From Renibacterium salmoninarum ATCC 33209 (GTDB lineage Bacteria; Actinomycetota; Actinomycetes; Actinomycetales; Micrococcaceae): a stretch of 64,000 nt of DNA. Below are positions 8,696 to 17,858 of the stretch, one piece after another (position 1 is the stretch's first letter; each line of letters opens with the position of its first letter). Position numbers and translations under genes: made by a program. Where the stretch lies: contig NC_010168.1 of the NCBI RefSeq assembly GCF_000018885.1, positions 992,001 through 1,056,000 of the forward strand. The letters run 5' to 3'. Under the pieces are notes generated by a model, which made no database searches, was not told the DNA's origin, and was given only the letters and a program-made list of their open reading frames with translations.

Positions 8696-9583
8696 TTACG
8701 AAACTCCGATACCAGCGTTGCCCATATCGAGGTTGCCAGCTCCTGGTACAGCTGGAGGGTTCTTATTTGACGCTTTAGGGCTGCGACGCAGTCGGCTTTC
8801 TGCGAACTTCGCGAGGCCAGCAAGGATCAAACAACAGCCCACATAGAGCGTGCCGCCGATTATTGCGGCCGGGATGATCGGGGTTTCATATGAGGTCTGA
8901 CCACCGTAGTAGTTGATCTTATAGAGCAACTCTTGGTACGTAATGATGAAGCCAAGCGCGGTGTCTTTGAGCGCTACCACCAATTGCGCAATGATCACCG
9001 GCAACATAGTACGCACCGCTTGCGGCAGCAAGATCATCGTCATCACACGGGTCTTGCGCAGTCCAATGGCATAAGCTGCTTCACTTTGTCCTTTCGGGAC
9101 CGCGAGAATGCCAGCTCGAATGACTTCAGCAAGTACCGATCCGTTGTACAGGATTAGGCCCACAACCACCGCGATAAACGGCGTCATTCCTTGGAATCCA
9201 ATTGACGGCAGACCGTAGAACATTAGCGCCATCAAGATCAGCAGCGGCACTGCGCGGAATAGCTCGGTAAACCAACCGACCGGGACCGAGATCCATCGTC
9301 GGTCAGACAACCTGCCGACAGCAAGAACCATACCTAAGATCAGTGAGCCAACTGCAGCGACGCCGAAGGCGCTGAGCGTAGAGCCGAGACCCTGCAGAAT
9401 GTTTTGCTGAACTAGTGGAAAAGTGAAAAGACTCCATTTTTTCGCGCTAAATTGGCCGCTTTCGGCGAATTTATAGATGATAAATGCCAGAACTGCGGCA
9501 ACAATCACAACAGTGATGATGCCCAATACTCGGTTGCGGCGAATGGCTTTGATGCCTGGGGCATCGAACAAGACCGTAGTCAT
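8696..9583 (-). CDS. gluD: glutamate ABC permease GluD module with its own start
   Basis: The ATG ending at 9583 (MTTVLFDAPG) has AGGCGG six bases upstream and would give a 295-residue permease of normal length. It begins with a cytoplasmic leader, then a membrane segment at about 20-40, a periplasm-side loop and the His/Glu/Gln-type permease core containing VPKGQSEAAYAIGLRK. This is an alternative product of the fused frame at 8696-10234; both products could be made. Confidence 0.6.
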   Translation of the reverse strand: MTTVLFDAPGIKAIRRNRVLGIITVVIVAAVLAFIIYKFAESGQFSAKKWSLFTFPLVQQNILQGLGSTLSAFGVAAVGSLILGMVLAVGRLSDRRWISVPVGWFTELFRAVPLLILMALMFYGLPSIGFQGMTPFIAVVVGLILYNGSVLAEVIRAGILAVPKGQSEAAYAIGLRKTRVMTMILLPQAVRTMLPVIIAQLVVALKDTALGFIITYQELLYKINYYGGQTSYETPIIPAAIIGGTLYVGCCLILAGLAKFAESRLRRSPKASNKNPPAVPGAGNLDMGNAGIGVS

Positions 9584-10234
9584 CGGGCACCGCCTACTTT
9601 CCACTTCATTTTCTAACTTGCGCTGCACGAGGCTCAGTACCGCGACCAAAATAATGAAGCCCAACGCCACCCAAAGCAAGCTCTGCATCGCGGGATAGCC
9701 ACGTTCGGAGAGGTTCGACCGGATCGCACCAGCCTCCAGCACCGAGAAGCCGGCTGCCACCGTGGTGTTCTTCAAAAGCGCGATAAATACGCTCATCATT
9801 GGCGGCACCACCGCACGGAAGGCTTGCGGCAGAATAACTAGCGACATGGTCTGGCCAAACGGCAAGCCAATTGCTCTAGACGCCTCGGCCTGGCCTACTG
9901 GCACAGTGTTAATACCGGCTCGAATGGCCTCAGAGACATAGGTCGCGGTGTAGAGCGACAATGCGATGATCGCCAATGGCACGAAACCGGGATTTGGAAA
10001 GCCGAGCTTCGGGTAGCCAAAGAAGAAAAACAGGAACACCAGAGTCAGCGGGGTATTCCGGATGACATTGACGTAAAACGTACCCAGAGCGCGCATCGGT
10101 GTGACTGGTGAAACGCGCAATGCCCCGACAATGACGCCCAGAATCAGGGCGAAAATTGCGGAGAAGAAGAACAGGATGATGGTGTTCTTGAAGCCTTCAC
10201 CGAAGAGTTCAAGATTGTCTGTCAGTGTGTTCAC
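8696..10234 (-). CDS. gluC: GluC-GluD glutamate permeases in one fused frame
   Basis: A 512-residue frame made of two complete ABC permeases. Residues 1-217 are GluC: five membrane helices and the EAA-type loop EASRAIGLPFGQTMSLVILPQA. Residues 218-512 are GluD, with its own helices and the loop EAAYAIGLRKTRVMTMILLPQA. In Corynebacterium these are separate genes, gluC and gluD. Here the codon before the GluD start region is TGC (9587-9589) where the usual overlapping arrangement would have TGA, so the first frame runs on. The ribosome site AGGCGG (9590-9595) before the GluD ATG is intact. They form the membrane channel with GluA and GluB for glutamate/aspartate import. Confidence 0.85.
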   Translation of the reverse strand: MNTLTDNLELFGEGFKNTIILFFFSAIFALILGVIVGALRVSPVTPMRALGTFYVNVIRNTPLTLVFLFFFFGYPKLGFPNPGFVPLAIIALSLYTATYVSEAIRAGINTVPVGQAEASRAIGLPFGQTMSLVILPQAFRAVVPPMMSVFIALLKNTTVAAGFSVLEAGAIRSNLSERGYPAMQSLLWVALGFIILVAVLSLVQRKLENEVESRRCPMTTVLFDAPGIKAIRRNRVLGIITVVIVAAVLAFIIYKFAESGQFSAKKWSLFTFPLVQQNILQGLGSTLSAFGVAAVGSLILGMVLAVGRLSDRRWISVPVGWFTELFRAVPLLILMALMFYGLPSIGFQGMTPFIAVVVGLILYNGSVLAEVIRAGILAVPKGQSEAAYAIGLRKTRVMTMILLPQAVRTMLPVIIAQLVVALKDTALGFIITYQELLYKINYYGGQTSYETPIIPAAIIGGTLYVGCCLILAGLAKFAESRLRRSPKASNKNPPAVPGAGNLDMGNAGIGVS

Positions 10235-10300
10235 TGAGTGATTCGCTGTCGATCAAGACGACGGTGGCACTCCGCATTGCGCGGAGCACCACCGATAGTC

Positions 10301-11193
10301 TTAGTAGTTTTCGACGGCGGGCTGGTCAACCTTGGTGCCCGATTTGCCCAAGGTACTGTCGTAGATTTTGGTCCAGACGTCTTTGCCCTTGGTCAGAGTG
10401 TCATTGAGGAAGGTCCGCAGCGCGGTATCACCCTTTTTGACGCCAATGCCGTACTTCTCCGTAGTAAACGGCGGCCCAACAACCTTCAAATTGTCCGGAT
10501 CCTGGGCGGCGTAGCCGAGCAGGATCGCCTGATCGGTGGTCAACGCATCAGCTGAACCGTTCTTAACTTGTTCTACGCACTTTGAGTACAGATCGAATTC
10601 GGTAGTTTTAGTATCCGGGAACTTCGCCTTGATGTTCTGGATCGGTGTCGATCCGGTCGCCGAGCAGACCGTTTTGCCAGCCAAGTCTTTTTCGGAGTTG
10701 ATCGAAGTGTTGTCCTTCTTCACCAGTAGGCCCTGACCGGTAACGAAGTACGGGCCAGCGAAGTCAACAAGGGCTTTGCGCTTGTCTGTAATCGAGTAGG
10801 TGCCCACGTACAAGTCAACCTGACCGTTTGCGAGCGCCTGCTCTCGGTTCGATGAGGCAATGGCTTGGAACTGGATCTTATCCGCGCTCAAGCCCAGCGA
10901 AGCGGCCATCCAACGGGCAATTTCAATGTCGAAACCGGAGTATTCACCGGTTGCGGGATCTTTGAAGCCCAGACCAGGCTGATCTTCCTTTACCCCAATG
11001 GTGATTTTGCCGTTTGACTTAATCTTGTCAAAGGTCGGGCTGCCGGAGAGGGAGACGTTGTCCGCGACCTTGTATGCGGCCTCGGAACCACCCTCGGAAC
11101 TGCCGGGGGTGCTACCGCCACCACAAGCGCTCATGGTCAGCGCTGCGGCGACTCCAATGGCGCCGAAGATGCTGGCTTTTTAGTGAATCGCAT
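10301..11193 (-). pseudogene. gluB: glutamate-binding lipoprotein GluB with a frameshifted signal peptide
   Basis: Substrate-binding lipoprotein of the glutamate importer. The body from about residue 25 is intact (SBP family 3; ISDKRKALVDFAGPYF-type and GIGVKKGD segments) and reads from 11134. The true start is the ATG ending at 11193, with AAAGG seven bases upstream, giving MRFTKK. The five-T run at 11177-11181 is one base short: with six, the frame continues KASIFGAIGVAAALTMSAC, a standard lipoprotein signal with its lipobox Cys. As it stands the start frame stops after 18 codons. The internal ATG at 11134 would give a protein without signal peptide. A sequencing error in the run or slippage cannot be excluded. 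Confidence 0.7.
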
Positions 11194-11241
11194 GTTCTAC
11201 CTTTCGATGGTGCGAGTGAGTTGCTTGATATCAGTCAAGGG

Positions 11242-11994
11242 TCAGTGCGTCAGAATCTTGGACAGGAAGTCCTTAGCCCGGTCACTCTTAGGGTGCGTGA
11301 AGAACTCTTCTGGCGTGGCATCTTCAATAATCTGACCGTCGGCCATGAAAACCACGCGGTCTGCTGCGTTGCGCGCGAAGCCCATCTCGTGAGTCACCAC
11401 GACCATGGTCATGCCGTCCTTTGCCAAACCGACCATGACGTCCAAGACCTCATTGATCATTTCCGGGTCCAAGGCCGAGGTGGGCTCGTCAAAAAGCATC
11501 ACCTTGGGTTTCATCGCTAGAGCTCGAGCGATCGCAACGCGTTGCTGCTGACCGCCGGAGAGCTGCGCCGGTAACTTCGCTGCCTGCTGGGCGACCCCCA
11601 CCCTTTCGAGCAAAGCCATCGCGTCCTTTTCAGCCTCAGTCTTTGAAAGACCTTTGACTTTGATCGGGCCTAACGTGACGTTTTCCAGAATTGTTTTGTG
11701 CGCAAAGAGGTTGAAGGCCTGGAAGACCATGCCGACCTCTGCACGCAAATGTGCCAACTCTTTACCTTCTTGCGGCAATAGCTTTCCATCGACCCGAATT
11801 TCGCCGTCGTCAATGGTTTCCAACCGGTTGATCGTCCGGCACAAGGTTGACTTACCCGAACCGGACGGTCCGATGACTACGACGACCTCGCCCTTAGCGA
11901 CGTTCAAATTGATGTTTTGCAGCACGTGAAGTGCTCCGTAATGCTTGTTCACCGCCTTGACTTCCACCAGCGATTCAGCATTTTTACTACTCAT
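11242..11994 (-). CDS. gluA: glutamate ABC transporter ATP-binding protein
   Basis: The ATPase of the glutamate importer, 250 residues. Walker A is GPSGSGKST near residue 42, the Q-loop is VFQAFNLF, the signature is [15 protein letters not shown], Walker B is [13 protein letters not shown] and the H-loop is VVTHEMGFA. Polar amino-acid family features are clear. First gene of the gluABCD order read on the minus strand, 48 bases before the GluB start. Confidence 0.92.
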   Translation of the reverse strand: MSSKNAESLVEVKAVNKHYGALHVLQNINLNVAKGEVVVVIGPSGSGKSTLCRTINRLETIDDGEIRVDGKLLPQEGKELAHLRAEVGMVFQAFNLFAHKTILENVTLGPIKVKGLSKTEAEKDAMALLERVGVAQQAAKLPAQLSGGQQQRVAIARALAMKPKVMLFDEPTSALDPEMINEVLDVMVGLAKDGMTMVVVTHEMGFARNAADRVVFMADGQIIEDATPEEFFTHPKSDRAKDFLSKILTH

Positions 11995-12128
11995 GCTTAG
12001 AACTTACCGAAAGTTTTCTTGTTATTCACCATATGTCGCAGATTACTCAAGATCGTAACCAAGGTGTGACTGGCGCCACTCCGGGCGGGTAACCCTTTGG
12101 GGACCGGCTCATGGCATAGCCTGGCACT

Positions 12129-12911
12129 ATGAGTTCGCCGACTGAGAAAAAGACTGAAGTTCCGTCCAGGCATCGTGGACCGGTGGAACTTCGCCGGAGT
12201 CTTGCCCAAGGATCCACTGCGGATCAGCATTTGTTGGATACCCGATCGCCGTCGGAATTCACCAGCACTGATCCTTGGCTTGTACTTCGAATCCAAGCTG
12301 AATTCGTTGAAGGCTTTGGCGCCTTGGCCGACGTCGGGCCCGCCGTGAGTGTCTTTGGTTCCGCACGCACTAAACCGGGTACCGATTTTTATGAGACCGG
12401 AGTCGAAGTAGGTCGCAAACTTGCGCAGTCTGGATTCGCGGTGATTACCGGTGGTGGCCCGGGCTCAATGGAAGCGGCGAATAGGGGCGCTGTTGAAGGC
12501 AAGGGATTGTCGATTGGCCTTGGCCTTGAGCTGCCCTTCGAGCAAGGGATGAACCAATGGGTTGATCTAGGGGCCAACTTCCGATACTTTTTCGCGCGAA
12601 AGACGATGTTCGTCAAGTACGCGCAAGGATTCATCGTGCTTCCGGGCGGGCTGGGCACCTTGGATGAACTGTTCGAAGCCATGGTTCTGGTGCAAACTCA
12701 CAAAGTGACCTCGTTCCCCATCGTGCTGATTGGCACGAAGTTCTGGGGCCCGATGGTGGAGTGGATTCGCGAGACGCTCGTGGCCGACGGTTTGGTCTCG
12801 CCCAAAGACCTCAACATCATTTCAGTTGTTGATAGTGCCGAAGAAGCGGTTGCTACCGTAATCGCCGCGATCCGCGGTGACGAAGAGTCATCTGAAACAA
12901 TAGACCAGTGA
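12129..12911 (+). CDS. LOG-family Rossmann-fold protein (TIGR00730)
   Basis: A 260-residue protein of the LOG (lysine-decarboxylase-like) family, which in characterised members is a cytokinin-activating phosphoribohydrolase acting on nucleotide monophosphates. The motif PGGLGTLDELFE near residue 180 and GGGPGSMEAANRG near residue 115 are the family signatures. The first 60 residues are an actinobacterial N-terminal extension. It overlaps the next gene by 4 bases and is probably cotranscribed with it and tag. Confidence 0.85.
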   Translation: MSSPTEKKTEVPSRHRGPVELRRSLAQGSTADQHLLDTRSPSEFTSTDPWLVLRIQAEFVEGFGALADVGPAVSVFGSARTKPGTDFYETGVEVGRKLAQSGFAVITGGGPGSMEAANRGAVEGKGLSIGLGLELPFEQGMNQWVDLGANFRYFFARKTMFVKYAQGFIVLPGGLGTLDELFEAMVLVQTHKVTSFPIVLIGTKFWGPMVEWIRETLVADGLVSPKDLNIISVVDSAEEAVATVIAAIRGDEESSETIDQ

Positions 12912-13345
12912 GTTATTTCCTCATTTTTCTTGCCGTGATCCTGGCCGGCGCAGTCGCACTTTTCTTAGTGGGGCTCCGCCGCCGTGAGACGCGCGCCTCG
13001 AGTGGCCGCTCGGAGCTGGTCAATGACTTGCTCGACGACGGTCTGGCGGCGCCCGTATCCAACCTGCCGCCAGTGCTCCTGCCGGACGCTGCGACGGCGT
13101 CCGACGTCGAAAAGGTGCGCTTCTCGCTTGGCCTGCGCGGTTACCGGATGGATCAGGTGGACCAAGTCTTAGACCAGCTGGGGGCTGAACTAGACCAGAA
13201 GGACCAACGGATTAACGTGCTGGAAAACCAGCTGAATCCGGTTGCTCAGACGGTACCTGAGCCGTCATTCATTGATGAGGCAATTTTTCAACGACCTCGA
13301 CACAAGGCAGCCGAAGACCTTGAGGGCAAAGGATCTGCAGGATGA
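12908..13345 (+). CDS. DivIVA-domain-like membrane protein
   Basis: 145 residues beginning at GTG 12908 with a single membrane segment (YFLIFLAVILAGAVALFLVGL), then a DivIVA-type segment with VRFSLGLRGYRMDQVDQVLDQLGAELDQKDQRI, where the G-Y-x-xxxVDxfL pattern and the coiled-coil helix are seen. Such proteins are usually found with tag in actinobacteria. A role in growth or cell-pole organisation is only an inference. Both ends overlap neighbours by four bases. Confidence 0.65.
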   Translation: MSYFLIFLAVILAGAVALFLVGLRRRETRASSGRSELVNDLLDDGLAAPVSNLPPVLLPDAATASDVEKVRFSLGLRGYRMDQVDQVLDQLGAELDQKDQRINVLENQLNPVAQTVPEPSFIDEAIFQRPRHKAAEDLEGKGSAG

Positions 13346-13917
13346 GTGAATTGATCGTTGGCAATGACGGTAAAGCGCGTTGCAATTGGTTTGGCATGCT
13401 TGGCGATGAACTTTACGAGCGGTACCACGACCAAGAGTGGGGCCGCCCAGTCAGCGGCGAAATCAACCTCTTTGAACGACTGAGCCTGGAAGCATTTCAG
13501 TCTGGGCTCAGCTGGCTGACCATCTTGCGCAAACGTGAAGCCTTTCGGGCAGCATTTGCCGGCTTTGATCCGGAAAAAATCGCAAAGTTCAATGAGACCG
13601 ATGTGCAAAGGCTCATGGCAGACGCCGGCATTGTCCGTAACGGTGCCAAAATCAAAGCAGTCATCAACAATGCTCAGGCAATGCTGGTGCTGCCGGCGGA
13701 CACCACGCTGCAGTCTTTGCTGGAAGAGCATCGTCCGGGCCCGCGAGCTAAGGGTGAACCAATTCCGGCTTCAACGTTGGAGTCAGCAGCGTTGGCGAAG
13801 ACGCTCAAAAAGCACGGATTCCGGTTTGTGGGCCCGACTACCGCCTACGCGATGATGCAAGCGGTCGGATTAGTCAACGACCATCAGCCTGGCTGCTGGG
13901 TTGCCCATGAGCTCTAG
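13342..13917 (+). CDS. tag: DNA-3-methyladenine glycosylase I
   Basis: Excises 3-methyladenine from alkylated DNA. The 191 residues have the family start CNWFGMLGDELYERYHDQEWG and the catalytic-pocket segment FQSGLSWLTILRKREAFR, followed by a helix-hairpin region. The zinc ligands of the Tag family, Cys near residue 14, His near residue 29, and C-terminal His/Cys (NDHQPGCWVAHEL), are present. It overlaps the next gene by 11 bases. Confidence 0.9.
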   Translation: MSELIVGNDGKARCNWFGMLGDELYERYHDQEWGRPVSGEINLFERLSLEAFQSGLSWLTILRKREAFRAAFAGFDPEKIAKFNETDVQRLMADAGIVRNGAKIKAVINNAQAMLVLPADTTLQSLLEEHRPGPRAKGEPIPASTLESAALAKTLKKHGFRFVGPTTAYAMMQAVGLVNDHQPGCWVAHEL

Positions 13918-15169
13918 GGCTACCCGGCCCGGCGTGAACCAGATGATCTGGGAGAGTGTGCTCCAGCTCGTTCGTCCGGTAGCCAGATCACCTTGGTGGT
14001 TACGGATCACGGTGCTTTATTTGCTCACCCGGCTTGTCACGTTTGTCATCTTCTCTGCGGCAGCGCTGCATCAGGGCCCGAATCCTTGGATTCAAGCCAG
14101 CCCTGGTTACCTACAGTTCATCGGTATTTGGGACAGCGAGTGGTATCATCGGATTTTCCAAGATCTATATTCACAAGTTATTCCGCGAGCTGCCAACGGC
14201 TCACCGCAAGAGAACGCTTGGGCCTTTTATCCGGTGTTTCCCCTGCTGGTTCGAGGGCTGTGGCTAGTAACGGGTCTTGACTGGCTTGTGTTGGCACCGT
14301 TGGTGGCGACCATAGCTGGTTTGGCTGCGACGTTAATGGTCTACAAGCTGTTCCGGCTTTTTGCCAGCACAGTGACGGCGACTTGGGCCATAGCATTCTT
14401 GCTCGTCTTCCCGATTTCACCGATTCTGCAGGTGCCGTATTCGGAGTCTCTCAATCTGTTTTTGCTTTCCGCGGCACTGTACCTGGTGATCAAACATCGC
14501 TACGTCTTTGCGGTTCCAGTCATGGTTTTGGCTGACTTGTCCCGACCAATCGGCGTGGCCTTTGCCGGATTCGTCTTTTTGCATCTGCTCTTCCGATTAG
14601 TGCCAGTGGGGCAGATTAGCTGGGCTGCAATTCGACAGGCCTGGCATCGGATCCCTGTTAGAGAAAGAATCAGCGCGCCAGTTCTGCTCGTTGCTAGTGG
14701 ACTTGCGGCTTTCGCGTGGCCAATGATCGCCTGGTGGGTTACCGGCGATCAGAATGCCTATACCGACACCGAAACTGTCTGGCGCGGCGGGCCTTTGATC
14801 TTGTTCAAGCCTTGGTTCGACTCTGGAGTTCAGCTACTCGGTCCGCTGCTGGGATTGTTGGCCCCACTGCTGCTTATTGCAGCGTGCTTTGTCTATTTGA
14901 ACTCTGCCTCGGTGCGCAAAATCGGAATTGATTTGCGGCTTTGGTGCGCTTGCTACATCTTTTATCTTTTGGCAGTTTTGCACCCGCAGACTAGTACTTT
15001 TCGATTGTTGCTGCCCCTTTTCCCGCTTGCTTTGGCAACGGCATTTATCTCGAAATCCAAGGCGTTCCGTGGCGCGGTACTGGTGAGTTTTCTGCTCTTA
15101 CAAATCGTCTGGGTGGTCTGGCTATGGGCGTGGGCGCAATTGCCCGGTGGTGGCGACTACCCACCTTGA
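13907..15169 (+). CDS. polytopic membrane glycosyltransferase-like protein (PIG-V-like)
   Basis: About 420 residues with some eight to ten hydrophobic segments. The luminal motif IGIWDSEWYHRIF with FYPVFPLL is typical of PIG-V-like GT-C mannosyltransferases of actinobacteria, which add mannose from polyprenyl donors to lipids or proteins at the outer membrane face. ATG 13907 is preferred; a TTG at 13901 and an ATG at 13943 are in frame. It overlaps tag, so it is probably translationally coupled. The substrate is unknown. Confidence 0.7.
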   Translation: MSSRATRPGVNQMIWESVLQLVRPVARSPWWLRITVLYLLTRLVTFVIFSAAALHQGPNPWIQASPGYLQFIGIWDSEWYHRIFQDLYSQVIPRAANGSPQENAWAFYPVFPLLVRGLWLVTGLDWLVLAPLVATIAGLAATLMVYKLFRLFASTVTATWAIAFLLVFPISPILQVPYSESLNLFLLSAALYLVIKHRYVFAVPVMVLADLSRPIGVAFAGFVFLHLLFRLVPVGQISWAAIRQAWHRIPVRERISAPVLLVASGLAAFAWPMIAWWVTGDQNAYTDTETVWRGGPLILFKPWFDSGVQLLGPLLGLLAPLLLIAACFVYLNSASVRKIGIDLRLWCACYIFYLLAVLHPQTSTFRLLLPLFPLALATAFISKSKAFRGAVLVSFLLLQIVWVVWLWAWAQLPGGGDYPP

Positions 15170-15269
15170 TGGTTTGTCAAGCGTGAGTACCAATTGGCTC
15201 CAGAGTGTGATCTACGAGATAATGGACCAAGCGATCATTCGCTCGAGCAACTGTGAAGGGGTTTACCTG

Positions 15270-15443
15270 ATGGCGGCTATGAAGCCCAGAACCGGTGACG
15301 GTCCAATGGAGGTCACGAAGGAAGGGCGCAGCCTGATTATGCGTGTTCCGCTTGAAGGCGGCGGACGGCTAGTGGTCGAACTTAATCTCGACGAAGCAAC
15401 TCGTCTTAAGGATTGCCTTCTTGGTGTGACCGGACAAAGCTAG
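15270..15443 (+). CDS. DUF3117 family protein
   Basis: 57 residues, MAAMKPRTGDGPMEVTKEGR through LRLVVELN-type beta strands. The sequence matches the actinobacterial DUF3117 family, whose function is unknown. ATG 15270 has GAAGGGG ten bases upstream. The frame is open upstream to 15147 but that part has no family similarity. No coding is seen between its stop and the methyltransferase end at 15551; that stretch holds only short GC-rich inverted segments. Confidence 0.85.
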   Translation: MAAMKPRTGDGPMEVTKEGRSLIMRVPLEGGGRLVVELNLDEATRLKDCLLGVTGQS

Positions 15444-15550
15444 CTCGCAGCCCGCCTTCTTCTGCGATTGCCGCTATGGGCGGACTGCCAACTTTCAGGG
15501 CAGTCTGATACCTAAGCAGGCACTGCAGCGAGGGCGGGCAGCAAGCTGGT

Positions 15551-16183
15551 CTAGCGCTTAACTGCGAGTAATACGCCGTCCCCAGTGGGTAACAATGTCG
15601 AAACTAACCGTTCGTCATCACGAATGTTTTTTCCTACTTCTCGGAGCACCACTGTGCTGGCCTCGCGGACCGCGGGCTCGGCAACCCGATCTTTGTCGAG
15701 TGCATCGTTCACAATCAGCAAGCCGCCAGCCTTGAGTAGCCGTACTGCTTGGTCAACATAAATCGGGTATGAGGCTTTATCAGCATTCACGAAGACCAGA
15801 TCGTAGGCCGCGTCAGTCAATCGAGGCAGCACATCGGCGGCGCGACCGCTAATGGTCCGGGTCCGGTTCGCCGGAAATCCTGCTTCGCTGAAGGCTTCGC
15901 GGGCGGCTTTGAGGGTTTCAACATCGCCATCGATGCTGGTCAAAACAGCTGCCGTAGGCAAGCCTCGCAAGAGGTAGACGCCTGAGACGCCGGCACCGGC
16001 GCCGATCTCGACGGCGGTCTGAGCCTTCGAAGAGGCGGCCAAAACGCTCAGAAGCGCTCCGGTTGCGGGCGTGACCGTGGGGGATCCCAGCTCATGTGAA
16101 CGCTCTCTGGCGCGCAGCAATCTTTCGTCCTCCACCGGGAGGCCTTCGGTATACGACCAACTTGTGGTTTTGTCCGTGCTCAT
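15551..16183 (-). CDS. class I O-methyltransferase (Rv1220c-like)
   Basis: A 210-residue SAM-dependent methyltransferase of the catechol/caffeoyl-CoA O-methyltransferase family. The SAM motif VEIGAGAGVSGVYLLR is near residue 65, then TSIDGDVETLKAAR and the metal-binding-type segment YDLVFVNADKASY and LLIVNDALDKDRV. The ATG ending at 16183 was chosen because the shorter product matches the usual start; the frame is open to 16210. Divergent from sigE, the same arrangement as Rv1220c/sigE in Mycobacterium. The acceptor is unknown. Confidence 0.8.
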   Translation of the reverse strand: MSTDKTTSWSYTEGLPVEDERLLRARERSHELGSPTVTPATGALLSVLAASSKAQTAVEIGAGAGVSGVYLLRGLPTAAVLTSIDGDVETLKAAREAFSEAGFPANRTRTISGRAADVLPRLTDAAYDLVFVNADKASYPIYVDQAVRLLKAGGLLIVNDALDKDRVAEPAVREASTVVLREVGKNIRDDERLVSTLLPTGDGVLLAVKR

Positions 16184-16258
16184 GATGCCAAGCCTACTGC
16201 GAATTGGCACTTTGAATGTCTTCTGCTTCAGCTCTGCGCGGAATAGCTCTTTGGCACA

Positions 16259-16282
16259 GGAAACTTCCAGTCGAATCTGTTA
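16259..16282 (+). promoter_or_regulatory. possible ECF-type promoter of sigE
   Basis: GGAAAC at 16259-16264 is followed 14 bases later by GTTA, resembling the GGAAC/GTT boxes of SigE-type ECF sigma factors, suggesting autoregulation. The spacing is slightly short, so this is tentative. Confidence 0.3.
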
Positions 16283-16308
16283 TGATAAGTCTTCCAGAAT
16301 TCTCGGGG

Positions 16309-17022
16309 GTGGGCCCTTTGGCACTAAACGTGGCAATAGAAAATTCGGCAATGAACTCTGCGTCAAAAGCCGCAGCCGTGCCGGCCGTTGACGCGGCTCC
16401 GTTAGAGCGGAGCGCCTTCATTGACGCTGCCGGTGAAGAATGGGTCGCGCCCAGCTGGGAAGAAGTGGTGCGCAACCATTCAGCCAAAGTTTTCCGGCTC
16501 GCTTATCGCCTTACCGGAAATAAATTTGACGCTGAAGATCTCACTCAAGAGGTTTTTGTTCGCGTATTCAGATCACTAGCGAATTTCACGCCCGGCACTC
16601 TCGATGGCTGGTTGCACCGGATCACAACAAATCTGTTTCTCGACCAAGCCAGACGCAAATCTCGAATCAGGTTTGACGCGCTCGCCGAAGATGCTGAGAC
16701 CCGGTTGCCTGGCCGGGATCCTGGTCCTGAGCGTAGTTTTGAATTTAACAACTTAGACGTAGACATTCAGAAGGCTCTGGATGCGCTGCCACCGGATTTC
16801 CGGGCTGCCGTTGTGCTCTGCGATCTTGAAGGTCTTTCCTACGACGAGGTTGCTGCGGCGCTCGATGTGAAACTTGGCACTGTCCGCTCGCGAATTCATC
16901 GTGGCAGAATCATGCTCCGGGCCTCTTTGGCGCACCGCGACCCTCGGCCGTTGTCTACGCAGCAACCTGCGGTCAAGAAGCTACCGAAGCTGAAGTTGCC
17001 GCGCATCGTCAGCGCACACTAA
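16309..17022 (+). CDS. sigE: ECF RNA polymerase sigma factor SigE
   Basis: Extracytoplasmic-function sigma factor directing transcription of envelope-stress genes. Region 2 is seen in [26 protein letters not shown] and [18 protein letters not shown], region 4 in [41 protein letters not shown]. The start is uncertain: the frame is open from 16216, and GTG 16309, TTG 16318, GTG 16330 and ATG 16351 are alternatives; none has a clear ribosome site. Followed directly by its likely anti-sigma factor. The order O-methyltransferase/sigE/anti-sigma/tatB is that of Mycobacterium. Confidence 0.85.
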   Translation: MGPLALNVAIENSAMNSASKAAAVPAVDAAPLERSAFIDAAGEEWVAPSWEEVVRNHSAKVFRLAYRLTGNKFDAEDLTQEVFVRVFRSLANFTPGTLDGWLHRITTNLFLDQARRKSRIRFDALAEDAETRLPGRDPGPERSFEFNNLDVDIQKALDALPPDFRAAVVLCDLEGLSYDEVAAALDVKLGTVRSRIHRGRIMLRASLAHRDPRPLSTQQPAVKKLPKLKLPRIVSAH

Positions 17023-17028
17023 ATCAAG

Positions 17029-17790
17029 ATGGTGGCACCGATCCCTTCACCGTTCAATTCTGACTCGCCGATTTCCGAGGATCTGACCAGAAAGATCCTG
17101 CAGCGAACACAAAACATCAGTACCACCTGCTCGGAAGAGTTGCGCTTGCCGTACCGGCACAGCCCGTGGAAGAAGCCGGCGTTCTTTGGCGCCTGCTTAG
17201 TAGCAATCACCGGTCTATTTGGTGGTGCAATCTATTTAGTTGGCGCACCAGACCCAAGCCAGGAGATCATTGCGCAATGGCCAGCAACTCCGGCAGGCGG
17301 TTTAGCGTTAGTCGGTAATGAGGATATTGCCAAACTGCGGCAATCTGGCTGGACCTGCCCAGATTTGCACGCGTTGGGCTTCAAGCTTGATCAAGCCCAA
17401 GGCGCGGTGCTGGACGGCTCACCCACGCTCAAGCTGAAGCTTAGCGACGGCGGAAATTCGGTCACCGTATACGAGCGGCATTCGACCAGCTCCGGTAGCA
17501 CAGCGCCGATGAATCCTTTGACTGGTCATCCAGCGTCGCAAGATGGCTTTCAACCCCTTGGCGGTGGCAAAGTCTGGCTTCAGCCAGGGCCTACCTGGCA
17601 AGCGGTGCTTGCCTCGGGAGACACCAGCTATTTAATGGTGAGTAACATGCCGCCGAGCTCGCTCAAACCAGCCACAGCAGCGCTCACCTCGGGGCCGACG
17701 TCGAATTCAACCTTGGCAGTCACCGGGCCAAGCAACGACCTCTCGAGTCGACTCATGCGCGGCTTGGCACGAATCCTAGCGATGGAGTGA
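17029..17790 (+). CDS. RseA-like anti-sigma factor without a visible zinc motif
   Basis: A 253-residue protein placed six bases after sigE. It has one membrane segment at about residues 48-72 (AFFGACLVAITGLFGGAIYLVG) and an outside domain containing SGWTCPDLHALGF, a pattern seen in actinobacterial anti-sigma/sensor proteins. The HxxxCxxC zinc-finger motif of RseA-type anti-sigma factors is absent from its short cytoplasmic N-terminus; only one Cys is seen there (STTCSEEL). The role as SigE antagonist is inferred from position and topology. Confidence 0.6.
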   Translation: MVAPIPSPFNSDSPISEDLTRKILQRTQNISTTCSEELRLPYRHSPWKKPAFFGACLVAITGLFGGAIYLVGAPDPSQEIIAQWPATPAGGLALVGNEDIAKLRQSGWTCPDLHALGFKLDQAQGAVLDGSPTLKLKLSDGGNSVTVYERHSTSSGSTAPMNPLTGHPASQDGFQPLGGGKVWLQPGPTWQAVLASGDTSYLMVSNMPPSSLKPATAALTSGPTSNSTLAVTGPSNDLSSRLMRGLARILAME

Positions 17791-17858
17791 TGATGCGCGT
17801 TAATCTTTTCGAGCCGAGTCGTGGGGGCCCGCGCTAAGCGGGTAATGTTTGCTCAGAA

